From Jaminaea rosea (lineage: Eukaryota; Basidiomycota; Exobasidiomycetes; Microstromatales), in assembly GCF_003144245.1 (NCBI RefSeq), contig NW_020289975.1:1445496-1509495 (forward strand): DNA of 64,000 bases, given 5' to 3'. Every line of letters starts with the position of its first letter. Position 1 is the first letter of the stretch. Below are positions 42,240 to 52,493 of the stretch, piece by piece. Below the pieces are notes generated by a model. It saw only the letters and a program-made list of their open reading frames with translations. It did not search any database and had not been told where the DNA came from. The translations under genes were made by a program, and so were the position numbers.

Positions 42240-44432
42240 ATGGACGCGGCCATTGACGATCCGTACGGCGAGTCGGCGCAGGGTTCGTCATCAGCATCAG
42301 CTTCTGCCTCGACCTCATCACGCGCAGCCCCCCCTCGAGCCGCCTCCCCTCCTCGTTCCCACCCTCCCAGCAGCAGAGGGAACCACAACGGGCATGCCAA
42401 TACGAACGACGAAGACGATGAGGACGAGGAATCGCCGTCCAACGCGGCCGAGTCAGACCACGAGATTCTCGAGCACGAGACAGACCGCTACTACGCCCTG
42501 CTCAACGTGGACCGTGAGGCTACCCCGGACCAGATTCGTGAAGCGTATCGCTCGCTCGCAGTAGCCCTGCACCCGGACAAGCATCTCGAGCCTCGCTCCA
42601 AAGCTGCAGCTCAGTCGCGATTTCGCGATATTCAGCGAGCGTATGAGGTTCTCTCCGACCGGGAAAAGAGAACAGTCTACGATCATTTTGGGGAGGAAGG
42701 CTTGAATTCGACGTGGACTGTCAGCACGAGAGGAAGGTCGCCGGAGGAGCTGAGGAGAGAGTTTGAGAGGCAGAAGGAGATGAAGAAGGAGAAAGAAGCG
42801 GCGGATCTAGTGAGGTCAAGAGGGGAGTTCACGGCCCAGATCGATGCGACAGGCTTCTTCGCACCTGCGCACGCGATCAGAAGACGGCCGGCACCACGCC
42901 CTGCGCCAGCACCCTCAACTGCTCCGACCGCTGCGGACACGGCAGCCGGTGTGGGCCCTCCTCCTGGGCCGCCGCCGCCGCCACCGCAACCTCCTGCGCT
43001 TACCCTCGCAGACCGTGCTAGTCTCGTCCAGGTGCGCTCCCTCATGGGCAAGCACGGCTTCGATGTGCCCCTCGCAGAGCGGACGACAGTCAACTTCTCC
43101 GGCCAGATGCTGAGCCGCAATGGCTCTGGCGGCGGCAACTTCCTCGGCACAGTCAAGCATCAATGGTCGCCACGCTTGCAGACGGACCTGATGTTTACCC
43201 TGATGAAGCCGCGCATCGTCCAGCTGAAGGGTCAATACCAAATCAATGAATTCAGCTTCTTCAATTGGACAGTCGGCGGGTCCACGACGATGCTTCCGCC
43301 AAGCTTCAATGTGACCTACGGTCAGCGTCTCTCCAACGAGTCACCTCTTACTGGCTTCACGACCGTCCGCTCAGGCACCTACACTCTGGGTCCGTGGGGT
43401 CGCGCAGCCGCCGAAGCAGGCCTGTTACGAATGGACCCACCGAGCGTCCTCGTCGGGTTGACGTCGCAGCACAATTCCGGCAAAGGCTGGACAGTCAGCA
43501 CTACAATCGGGCTGAGCGACACCAACGTCAATCTGGAACGCGGTCTTGCCCCAATCAAGTGGCTCGGCGGAGCAAGACTGCGCATGGGGCTGAGCGTCGG
43601 CTCAGGCAGCGGCGCCAGCGTACATTTGCATGGCGACAAGCGCGTCACAGAGGGGACGGACGTGGGTGTGGGGGTGACGGCGGGCTTGCCCGGTGGAGTG
43701 ACGATGAGGGTTAGCTTCAACCGCTTGGGACAGAAAGTCGCGCTTCCCATCCTGCTCGCACCGGCGCCTCGAGCCGATCTCGTTATCGCAGCCACGGCTC
43801 TACCCCTCATGGGCCTCTTCGCCGCGGAAAGCTTGTACCTCGCCCCGAAGAGGAAGCGCAAGGTGCGTGGCAGGCTGGCTGAGCTGAGGCGCGACAATTG
43901 GGACCTGATCCGGCAGAGAAGAAGAGCGGCGAAGGAGGGAGTGGAGGCACTGCGGAGCCAGGCGAGAAAGAGGGCGAGCTCGGAGAGGGCAAAAGGGGGA
44001 TTGATCGTTATTGAGGCTTGGTATGGACGGGCGGACGCCTTGCCCGTCAGCGAGGCGATCCTCGAAGGCGCCGTGGACGCTGAAGAGCTTGATAGGCGCG
44101 CTTGGCTAGGCGAGGCGAGGAACGCAGAAGCAGAGGGTGAAGCCGACGAGGAGGCCGACGACGACGACGTTGGCGGCCCAGCGTCGTCCCCGTCGAGTTC
44201 TGCCCAACCTCTCTACTGCGACGTCCGCATCCCCCTGCAAGCCCTCGTCTCGCGCTCTGGGCTGGTCATCCCTGGCGGTAGGTCCAAGAGCAACTTGCTC
44301 GGCTTCTACGATGCAGCGATGGGGGAGCGCAAGGTGCTGCGGGTGCGCTACCTCTTCAGGGGGCAGGTGCACGAGGCTACCTTCGCAGACAAGGACGCCG
44401 TGGCGTGCCCGCTGAGAGCGCATCAATTGTAG
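42240..44432 (+). CDS. J-domain protein, DNAJC11-like
   Basis: Single exon, 730 residues from the ATG at 42240. After a Ser/Ala/Pro-rich and acidic N-terminus, a J domain spans about residues 80-145 (YYALLNVDREATPDQIREAYR, HPD at 111-113, then YEVLSDREKRTVYDHFG). A Pro/Ala-rich linker leads to a long beta-rich middle segment and a C-terminal DUF3395-type domain (GRSKSNLLGFYD, VLRVRYLFRGQVHEATF). This is the DNAJC11 layout; the animal protein sits at mitochondrial membranes with MICOS/SAM. The frame is continuous and no intron is needed. Confidence 0.9.
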   Translation: MDAAIDDPYGESAQGSSSASASASTSSRAAPPRAASPPRSHPPSSRGNHNGHANTNDEDDEDEESPSNAAESDHEILEHETDRYYALLNVDREATPDQIREAYRSLAVALHPDKHLEPRSKAAAQSRFRDIQRAYEVLSDREKRTVYDHFGEEGLNSTWTVSTRGRSPEELRREFERQKEMKKEKEAADLVRSRGEFTAQIDATGFFAPAHAIRRRPAPRPAPAPSTAPTAADTAAGVGPPPGPPPPPPQPPALTLADRASLVQVRSLMGKHGFDVPLAERTTVNFSGQMLSRNGSGGGNFLGTVKHQWSPRLQTDLMFTLMKPRIVQLKGQYQINEFSFFNWTVGGSTTMLPPSFNVTYGQRLSNESPLTGFTTVRSGTYTLGPWGRAAAEAGLLRMDPPSVLVGLTSQHNSGKGWTVSTTIGLSDTNVNLERGLAPIKWLGGARLRMGLSVGSGSGASVHLHGDKRVTEGTDVGVGVTAGLPGGVTMRVSFNRLGQKVALPILLAPAPRADLVIAATALPLMGLFAAESLYLAPKRKRKVRGRLAELRRDNWDLIRQRRRAAKEGVEALRSQARKRASSERAKGGLIVIEAWYGRADALPVSEAILEGAVDAEELDRRAWLGEARNAEAEGEADEEADDDDVGGPASSPSSSAQPLYCDVRIPLQALVSRSGLVIPGGRSKSNLLGFYDAAMGERKVLRVRYLFRGQVHEATFADKDAVACPLRAHQL

Positions 44433-44563
44433 AGAGGCAAGGAGGCTGCAGCCACCGATCTGGACAGCATTTGCATCGCACGCAGGACCGCATCGTCACT
44501 CCATCTCATTACAGCGATGCAATAGGAAACAAGCATACATACCACTCCCATGCGCCTCCGAAG

Positions 44564-45977
44564 CTACAGCTTCGCCTTTTCCCCTCCATCGCCAGGCAGC
44601 TTAGCTCCACTCCTCCTAATGATCGACTTGACCGCCTCACTAGCCGCAGGAAACTTGGTAGCATACATCTTGGCCTGCGCGCTCGACGCTTGCTTCTGTG
44701 CGACCCTCGCCGCGATGCCTTGACTAATGACCGCATTCCTGAACCAGGCCCATGCCTCGCACGTAGCCCAATTTGGGATAGGGTACTGGTCCCGCTTAGC
44801 GTAGCGGACGTACGCCTTGAGCAAATCCTCCTTTTGTGGTGCAGGGGATTGCTGGGGTGAGAGACCGCCGAGGAGCATATACATCTCGCCTCGCTCCAGG
44901 GAGCGCTGCAGCTCGGCGGGGTCGTTGATCCGGTCTGGGTGCGGGCAGTCCAGGCTGAAGGGCTGCATCAGGTTGGCTAGGTCGGAGAGGGGATGGCCGA
45001 GCGTGGAGAGCTCCCAGTCGAGGACGCCAATGATGCGCGGCTCGGTCGGGTGGAAGATCTGTGTGCGAGTCGGCGCAAAGGAGGTGGTGTCAGCCTGCGA
45101 TGAGGAGACGTGACGTCGCGCTGCTCACCAGGTTGTCAATCTTATAATCCCCATGACAAATCGTGTTCTCGTCCTTGGGCAGATTCGCCTTGAAGAATCC
45201 CACCAGATCGTGGAATCCTGGGACTTCTCCGACCTCCTTGCCCGTCTCCTTGTCCTTGGTCTTTGCCTGCAAGTGCGAGATGGTTCCCAGCGCTTTCAGC
45301 TGCCTAGGATAGAAGTCCGCAGGCTTGCCGTATCCCTCCAACCCGATCTCGTTTGGCCGGATACGATGCATTGCTGCCAAAGTGCTGAGGGCCGAGTCCC
45401 AACACTTCAAGCGCTGCTCCTTTGGAATGTCCAGCATTCGCACGTCTGTGAAGATTCGTCCCTCGACGAATTCCATGATGTAGAAGTTGGTGCCCACGAC
45501 GCTCTTGTCCTCGCACAAGCAGTAGACCTGCGGCACGGGCACAGCGTCTGGATGCTTCTTGTGGTCGCCACCATACTGCGATGCGTCAAGTGTGCGATTG
45601 AACTTGTTCAAGCAGTCGAGAATACGGTACTCGCGCTCTACGGCGTGGGCTGTCGGGGAGAGGAGGTCTCCGGGAGGCTTCTTGCGGAGGACGTACCGTG
45701 AGCGATTGGAGTCGGTAAGGATATAGGTTGGATTGGACTGGCCAAAGGAGAATTGTTTGACCTCTACTGGGGCTTTGATGGCGGGAACACTCTCTGAGAG
45801 AGGGGCAGGAGCTGGTCAGACGATGCCCCGTCTCGTTCCTCATTGCAAATGTAGCTTGACCGGCGTGCTCTCACCTTTCAAATACGCATTCAGCTTGTCC
45901 AAATCGACGGCCTGTCTGACCTCGCCATACTCCTGACCGATCTTCTTGCCTTTCGACTGCTCATCTTGGCCCGCCAT
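44564..45977 (-). CDS. APH-fold phosphotransferase, ACAD11-N-terminal-like
   Basis: Exons 45875-45977, 45129-45793 and 44564-45058 (introns 81 and 70 nt) give 420 residues. The kinase-like fold of aminoglycoside phosphotransferases is seen: a QFSFGQSNPTYIL nucleotide loop, YVLRKKPPG with the ATP-binding lysine, the catalytic ICHGDYKIDNL with HGD and Asn, and GVLDWELSTLGHP with the metal-binding Asp. This pattern is that of the N-terminal domain of ACAD10/ACAD11 and free-standing fungal relatives, which phosphorylate 4-hydroxyacyl-CoAs in animals; the fungal substrate is not certain. No targeting signal is obvious. Divergent from COX8 across 301 bp. Confidence 0.88.
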
Positions 45978-46278
45978 CTTCTTGTTGAATACCAGTTGGA
46001 TGTGATGAAAGAAACTCGTTCCCCACTGATACCCCACAATCGGCAATCGGGTGGAGTTACCTTTCTCTCCCTCTTACACCGGCTCACGCCCAAGCCGGCT
46101 GGTTGAGCAGGGGACCGAGACGCGGAAAAGGAGCGGAACGGAACCAAGTCGTCCATCGAGCCTGGCCGAGGGCGACGGCCACGACGGGAGGAACGGCTCG
46201 TTGACTGGAGCTTCGAGTCGAGACTATCGACGTCTGCATCTCACCTCGTCCTCCCTCAACACCTCCTCCATAACTACA
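45978..46278. promoter_or_regulatory. Divergent promoter, APH-like gene and COX8
   Basis: 301 bp between divergent start codons. Plain sequence, with no repeat or clear motif recognised. Confidence 0.4.
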
Positions 46279-46712
46279 ATGGTCTCCGCCATCCTCGCAA
46301 ACGCTTCGCGCCAGGCTGCGCGCACCTCGGTGCCCCGCGGTGTCCGCATGGTCCACTTTGAGAACACCATTGATACTGTGCGTATCGCGTCCACTCCTTT
46401 CTGCAATGCCGTCGTCGCAATTCGTCAGCGACGATGACATCGATGATGGGCAGGGAAGCTGACCTTTCCATCGCTTCTGATCTCTCGTCCTCAGGCCGTC
46501 CCGTTCAAATCTGGACCCAAGTACAAGGCCCGTCTCGCGGTCGGCATCACCACTTTCCTCATCTCGGGCTTCTCGCTCCCCTTCGTCGCTGCTGCTTGGC
46601 AGAGGTAGTGAGTCGCAATGGCCACTCGCAGCAGTCATTCCGGGATCGTGGCTGACCATCCCCACTGGCACCCGCCTCTTCCTCGCTTTCCCCGCATTGC
46701 AGCAAGCAGTAG
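46279..46712 (+). CDS. COX8: Cytochrome c oxidase subunit VIIc (Cox8)
   Basis: Exons 46279-46377, 46495-46607 and 46703-46712 give a 73-residue precursor. A presequence (MVSAILANASRQAARTSVPRG) is followed by VRMVHFENTIDT, then VPFKSGPKYKARLAVGIT and the single helix TFLISGFSLPFVAAAWQ. The first intron (117 nt) uses GTGCGT. I favour a second intron because an in-frame TAG would otherwise end the protein at WQR; a GTGAGT donor (46608), a GGCTGACC branch site and a TTGCAG acceptor instead give WQRYKQ, like the basic C-terminal ends of relatives. The last exon is then only 10 nt. Confidence 0.88.
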
Positions 46713-46965
46713 ATGTTTCATCTCTGCATTAGGCCAAAGGCTTGGAATCTGTAGAGACGAGAGTACCCGTCGGCCTCAATAGCATACAATCGCCTTGACA
46801 CACACAGGAGCCAAGCGCTCGCTCAGAAGGGGCAGCATGATACGATCGAGGCTCAAGCTCAGCGCGAGAGCAGAGTCACCAAGCATATTACGTGCAGTCT
46901 ATTACGATAGTCTAGCGAGGCGGCGGCTGCTCCAACCCCATTTGCCTTCGTCCGACGACACCTTC

Positions 46966-48085
46966 CTACGCTCTCTTGGCTTTCTCAGCCCCAACATCCG
47001 CATCCATCGCGCTCTTGACCAAGCTCGTATCCAGCAGATGCGCAAACTTGGGCTGAACAAAGATTGCCCTCGCCTTCACGAGCGTCTTGCCTCCCATATC
47101 CATCAGTGTTCCCTTGACGACTGCTTTCCTGCCTTCCGCTTCGACGAGCTCGGTCTTGAGCACCACAAATTGGTCCGCCATCGTGGGAGCTTTATAGTCC
47201 ACCTCTAGCCTAGCTGTGACGCCTACGTGCGCGGGCAGGCTGACGAAGGCCGTACGTGCCAACGCCTCGTCGCAGAGAGTGGCCAGTAGCCCCCCATGAA
47301 CAATCCCATCGTGCCCGCAGAGCGAGCGACCCAAGTGAACAAAGACATGACAGTCCCCTTCATTACCGCCCAATGCTTGTGCGCCCGTGGTTGTCTTGGC
47401 TAGCACTAGGGGAGCAACAGCAAAGCGCCCAGGTCCGCGGAGGGTGCCGGCTGTGAGTGAGTGGAGGAGCTTGGAGGGAGGGTAATTCCTGTAAGGTCGC
47501 GAGGCAATGAAGTGCGGGTGGTGCGTGGGTGTGGTCTCAAGGGACGGAACTTGTGTACTGGGATTCGAGCCATCTGCTGAACTTGAGGTACCATTAGGAG
47601 GAGAGCGGGTTTCCACCTCTATCGGACTATTCGAGGCCATGAGGGCTTGGACCTGGGACAGGGCCATGAGCTGCTCTTCTATGTTGGCTGTATGTGCACG
47701 ACCTTCCTCTGTGTCTGAGCCGGGAGCTGCGGGAGCCTCGCGGGGGTGAACCATTGTGACTATCGTGGGAGGATAGATGGACCCGGCGATATAGGCGCCG
47801 GCGCCTACGATGCCGATGACGAGGGCAGTTGCGAGACCAGATCGTGGCCGACGAGGAGCATCTGCCGAGGTCGAAAGAGTCCTGGCAAGCGGAGCATTGA
47901 GGGCATGACGTTGAAGAAGAGCAGGACGAGTGGTTGCTGAAGAAGAAGAAGAGGGCTGCGAGGCGAATACGAGTCAACACCAATCGCTACCTTCTTCGCT
48001 TCACTCACTTACTAGGCGCACTCACATCTATGCGGAGCAGATTTTCCGGCCTGACTCGAAGCGTCCTTCCAGCAGATAGAGACAT
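46966..48085 (-). CDS. Mitochondrial hotdog-fold acyl-CoA thioesterase-like protein
   Basis: Exons 48026-48085 and 46966-47955 (70-nt intron) encode 349 residues. The N-terminus is presequence-like (MSLSAGRTLRVRPENLLRI, then basic Ser-rich sequence) and is followed by one membrane helix (LATALVIGIVGAGAYIAGSI). The C-terminal half is a PaaI/THEM4-type hotdog domain: CGHDGIVHGGLLATLCDEAL holds the helix with the catalytic acidic residue, then ARLEVDYKAPTM and VKGTLMDMGGKTLVKARAIF. The layout matches yeast Fmp10-like and fungal thioesterase-superfamily proteins. Substrate unknown. Restoring exon 1 adds the targeting signal that the longest single ORF lacks. Confidence 0.88.
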
Positions 48086-48377
48086 ATTTGGATGCCCTGG
48101 ATGATGATGGGATGAGGAGGGAAGAAGTGCAACAAGGGACTGACGGGACATTGTCCATCCCATCGGGCGGGCGGGGCTCCGTGTTCCCGTCTCGCATCGA
48201 GGCGCTCCTTCTGCCGATTGCCGGCAATACCGACGACGGGAGGCCAAGCTAAAGGTGAGCACAGCGAGGTCAAAGCAAGGATACAGATAGCGCAAGATTG
48301 ATGTAGATGATGATCGCATGGTAGTGTTGGCCAAGATACAAATACATAGTGCTGAATGCAGAGACGCTATTCGCTCG

Positions 48378-49631
48378 TCACTCGCCATCGCTGTCGCTCG
48401 CGAAGAAGTCGTCGCCGTCGATTCCTCCTCCTGCGTCGCTCTTCTCCTCTTCTTCTTCAGCCTTGTTCGCTTTCTTGGTCGCCTGACGCCCACTCTGGCT
48501 CTTCTTTCTGTCACTGTCCAGATCCAAGCGCGCTCTCTTAGCCGGCGCCTCGTCTCCAGCCCTACGGTCCAGCTCGACCTCCGGCTCCGTGCTCAACTCG
48601 CCACGCTCCATGGCCGCGATGATCTTCTTCCGCACATCCATCGCCCGCTCGTACGCCTGCTTAGCTCGGCGCGACACATCCGTCTCTTCTGCAGGCTGGG
48701 CAGGCTTGATGAGGGGTGACTCGCCCGAGGAGGGAAAGAGGGCGACGTACTTGAGGGATGGGGGAAAGTTCTGAGCGAGATGAGGGAGCAAGTACGAGGT
48801 GTCAATGACTCGTTGCAACCCGTGCTGTGCCACCGGCTGCACACGCCCGCCCCACGCCCTCCTCATCGTCGTCGAGGCGATGTGCTCAGATAATGAAGAA
48901 TGAATGGTTACGTTTTATCCCCATGGTGGGTAAGACTAACGAGATTCCTGATAACGATGGTTGATTCATCCCTTTTTGCCTCTCTCGACGAGGGGCGCGG
49001 CGGAAGGTGCAGCGGTTGACGGCTCTTGGCAAGACTACTCACCAGCACATAGTTGAGGAGCACTCTCTTTTCCTTTAGCTCTTCATCGTCGTCATCGGCG
49101 CCCTTGCCCTTTCGATCCTTCTTGATCTTCTTGATCTGGCGTACGAGCTTCTGTCGCTCAAAGAAGCGAACCTTGTGGTATCGATCGGCATTCTTGCGCT
49201 CCTTTTGGCTTGATTCTCGTTTTGCCAGGTCAGACTGCAGGGAGAGGAGACGCCGTTGGGCTTCTTGACGGACGTCCTGTGCGAGGTTGGGCTAGCAGGG
49301 AGAAGAAAGACGGTCAGAACCATCCCATATGATCTGTTGTTGTGTGCTGCCTGCTCACTTTTGCTAGCAATCGACGGGTCTGACGTAGGGCCGCTTTGAT
49401 CTTGCTGGCGCCTACTTCGCCTTCCGCAGCTGGCTTCTTGACAGGGTAGGGCGCCTTGCCCTTGCGAGGCTTCTGGCCTCCCTTGCCATCGCTGCGAGCC
49501 TTGGGAGCAGGCTTCGAGTCGAGCGTGTTGGCTGAACAGCAGCAGCAGTGTCAGCGATGCGATCTTTACGAGGCCACATATATCGACTGCTCACCCGACG
49601 TGCTAGCCTCGCCGATCCTCGACTTCGGCAT
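48378..49631 (-). CDS. EFG1: rRNA-processing protein Efg1
   Basis: Nucleolar factor for early 18S rRNA processing. Exons 49595-49631, 49359-49531, 49043-49291 and 48378-48770 give 283 residues. Seen: GASKIKAALRQTRRLLAK, a helical DVRQEAQRRLLSLQ, then the basic signature KNADRYHKVRFFERQKLVRQ, and after the last intron NFPPSLKYVALFPSSGE. The tail is charged and ends acidic (DDFFASDSDGE). Introns 1 and 2 are 63 and 67 nt, but intron 3 is 272 nt (48771-49042) and carries a candidate C/D snoRNA. Head-to-head with APT1 across 238 bp. Confidence 0.92.
48874..48982 (-). ncRNA. Candidate intronic C/D-box snoRNA in EFG1
   Basis: Read on the EFG1 sense strand, the long third intron contains: a C-like box GGGATGA (48966-48972, one mismatch to RTGATGA), a guide-like stretch GGAATCTCGTTAGT (48935-48948), a D'-like CTTA (48931-48934), a C'-like ATGGGGA, and a D box CTGA (48886-48889). 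C to D is 87 nt. GAGGC (48978-48982) can pair with GCCTC (48874-48878), and flanking GTCGAG/CTCGAC can extend an external stem. The guide is complementary, with one G-U, to the conserved large-subunit rRNA segment ATTAACGAGATTCC as I recall it. Host genes for ribosome biogenesis often carry such RNAs. Weak points: imperfect C and D' boxes and an open terminal stem. The methylated base is ambiguous because D' placement is uncertain. Confidence 0.45.
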
Positions 49632-49869
49632 GGCCCTTGTTGAATGAATGGACGTGGTAAGGACGCAAAAGCAAAGCTTCAAGCCGTCGCCGACAGTGCG
49701 AAGATTTGGCAGTGGAGCCGCGGTTCGGAAAGCGGCCCGCCAGTTGAGCCAAAATTGGAGCGAATGTGCGTGCCTGGGTTGGTGTGGGTAGGAAGAAGGG
49801 TCGAGGGCTGCTAGCTGATAGCAACGACTTGCTTTCGTTACCATCACCGACATCGTCAGATCAGCCAAC

Positions 49870-50719
49870 ATGTCCGACGTCGAGCATCTCAAGTCCCTCT
49901 TTGGTGCGTGCGGTTGAGGCAACGCCAGTAGAAGCAGCAGCAAGCAGCTCACCTCTCCCTTCTCGCACACAGAGTTCCACCCCGACTTCCCCCAGAAGGG
50001 CGTCAATTTCTGCGATATTCTCCCCGTCCTCCGTGACCCTATCGCCTTTGAGTCTCTCATTACTCACATGCTCCACCACATCTTCTCCGTCACTTTGCCC
50101 AAGCTCCGCGCTGCAGCCAAGACGGATGAGGAGAGGAAGCGCGTCAAGATCGACGCCGTTGTTGGGCTGGACGCTCGTGGGTTCCTCTTTGGACCGCAGC
50201 TTGCTCAGAGACTGGGTGCTGCCTTCTTGCCTGTGAGAAAGAGGGGCAAGCTTCCTGGAGAGAATGTGCAGGCTGAGTACGTCAAGGAGTACGGTAAGGT
50301 GAGTGCAGAATCCAAGGCCGCAGAGGGCAGCTCGCCCCCCGCCCGCCCCAAGGACGATAGTGATTCCATGCTGATCATGATTCCGCCTCATCCGCTAGGA
50401 CATCTTCGAGATGCCCTCTCGCACTATCGAGTCTTCGCACGGCGGCCCGGCCAACATTATCGTCGTTGACGACCTCATCGCTACTGGCGGATCCGCAGGC
50501 GCGGCTGGCGAGCTGGTCAAGAAGGTCGGCGGCAAGACGGTCGAGTACATTTTCGTCGTGGCCATTCCCTTCCTCAAGGGAGAGGAGAAGCTCGATGCGC
50601 CTTCCTACCAGTGAGTTGCAGGATGCGAGGATCGAGCAACAAGCACTCGAGGGAAAAGGATGTACGCTGACTTATCTTCCCTTCATCTGCGCTTGCTCAG
50701 CCTCGTCGAGGTGGACTGA
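49870..50719 (+). CDS. APT1: Adenine phosphoribosyltransferase
   Basis: Purine-salvage enzyme making AMP from adenine and PRPP. Exons 49870-49903, 49973-50298, 50399-50610 and 50701-50719 give 196 residues. Seen: the spliced start MSDVEHLKSLFEFHPDFP, VGLDARGFLFGPQLAQRLG, VRKRGKLPGENVQAEYVKEYG and the PRPP loop IIVVDDLIATGGSAGAAGEL. The last 19-nt exon adds the end of SYHLVEVD. Introns are 69, 100 and 90 nt. Length and motifs are standard for the family. Confidence 0.95.
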
Positions 50720-50972
50720 TCGTTGAGATCGTACGTCGAGATACCCACAACTCGCATCATCGTCTCCGTTCTATCATCATAGAAATGAATCTATTCTCGT
50801 CATTCGTTGTCGGTTGTGCTGCGCGTGAGGATGAGCTTCGGCCGGTGTTGGTTGGCGTCTTGACCCGTCCGGCTGCCCTGTCCGTCGACTTGTCGACTCG
50901 TGTGCATTTATCGTCTCGTCTCGTCTCGTCTACGAACCCTTCCTCCCTTCCTCAACCACACATTTTGCCATC

Positions 50973-52010
50973 ATGAGAGCTAGCAGCAGCACGCAAGGCG
51001 CCATGTCGTCTCTGAGGGCTGCACGTATGCCAGCATCGACATCAGCATCACCTCTTGCTTCGACATCACGCTGTACGCTCCATTCACGATGCCCCACACC
51101 GGTCTCCCCACCTCCTCCATCCCTCGCTCCTCGTCGCCCAACACCTTCAGCGCCGTCGTCTCTCATTCTGCGTCAAGCAGCAGCCTTCTCGACAACCTCA
51201 TGCCGCTCAGAGCCCGCCCATCATTTCGACACGCACGCCCTTGTCACCCGCCTCGAATCGTCCGGCATGCCACGAGCGCAAGCGGACTCCCTCGTCGCTG
51301 CATTGGACGATGTCATCTCTGAGAGCCTGCGGCAGCTCGAGAAGGGGTGTGTGGGCAGGGAAGAAGGGGAGAAGTGGAGATATGCGCAGAAGGTGAGGCG
51401 ACCGGTCGAAGATGCTGTAGGGCGCCGCGTGGTACGAGTGACTGACTTCAACCTCGCCCTTGCCCCGCTCCCACAGGTCGACTTCGCCCGTCTCAAAAGC
51501 GAAATTCAGCTGCTTGAACGCAATGACTTTGCGATGATGAAAGCCGAGAACGAGCGTCTCATGGCCGACGTCGAGAAGCTCAAGCAACGCCTTCGCGAGG
51601 AGATTACCCGTACTACTGCTGGCGTTCGATTGGATCTAAACTTGGAGAAGGGAAGGATAAGGGATGAGAGTAGTGTGCATGCGCTGAAGATCAAGGAGGT
51701 CGACACGAGGATTGAGAGTGAGATTGCTGGGCTAAGGACGAGCATTCAGAGTGCGAAGTTCAACGTGCTGTGAGTGGACCAGAAGGACGGCTAGAGAGCA
51801 GGCTGCTGCGGGCGACTCACCCTCCTCCACGCTCTCCCCCGCGCTATCTAGCCAATACCTCGTCGGTGTCGCCACGGGTGCTGGCGCTCTCCTTCTCGCC
51901 TTCATGCGCTTCGTCGTGGGTACGACGCCGCTCATCTGCAGCCAGTGGAATGAGTCGATGTTTCGAGCTGACCATCGTCTTCTTACCTCCTTGTCACGCA
52001 CCAGCTCTAA
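50973..52010 (+). CDS. FMP32: DUF1640/CCDC90 mitochondrial membrane protein (Fmp32/MCUR1-like)
   Basis: Exons 50973-51392, 51477-51769, 51852-51915 and 52005-52010 give 260 residues. A Ser/Pro/Arg-rich presequence precedes HHFDTHALVTRLESSGM. The diagnostic coiled coil KVDFARLKSEIQLLERNDF, MKAENERLM and VEKLKQRLREEI is formed across intron 1, ending in RIESEIAGLRTSIQSAKF and one helix (YLVGVATGAGALLLAFMRFV). The final exon is inferred to be only CTC TAA, giving the expected short end after the helix; reading through instead adds ~50 unrelated residues. Yeast relatives act in cytochrome oxidase assembly, animal MCUR1 in calcium uptake. Intron 1 (84 nt) is open and frame-neutral. A TCGTC x4 tandem (50911-50930) lies in the leader. 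Confidence 0.88.
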
Positions 52011-52493
52011 GGCAAGAGAGGGCCACTGCATCACTCAGTACTCAGCGCACCCGCAGCACCCGCCGTTCGTTCTTGTCCGATATCTGACGCTTCATGGCTA
52101 ATCGATGATGTAACCCGCTGTGATCCTGGGCCTCGCCACGGCAAACGCGTGAAGTTCTTCAGCGTCACGTCTAATTCGCAAGCAGCGCGGCCAGATGCGA
52201 TGAAGAGTCCATACAATATTTTCCAGAGGTGAAAGAGGACAAAGAGACAACGAGGAGACCACAACAAGAGGAAACGTTACAAGGATCACAGGAGTGCGCA
52301 AACGTGCGTACGATTAGAGGGGGGTCAAGGAAGGGAAGCGCGCGCAGCACGTAGTAGCAGCAGCGTTGCCGGCGGTGCCAAAGAAGTAGAGACAGTGGGT
52401 AGTATCCGGCCGCAGTCCGATGGGCGGATCGGGAATCGACGCCCCGTGGGACGATACGTGCCCGTGGGTGGATGAGTTGTAGCGGACCACCCC
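52011..52493. other. Intergenic region between convergent genes
   Basis: 483 bp between FMP32 and the convergent GPI-anchored protein gene. It should contain both 3' UTRs. No coding frame or repeat is supported. Confidence 0.45.

Noticed and set aside
46378-46494. Possible snoRNA in COX8 intron 1 (ATGATGG followed by CTGA).
   Set aside because: Boxes are only ~20 nt apart; the CTGA is better explained as the branch site.
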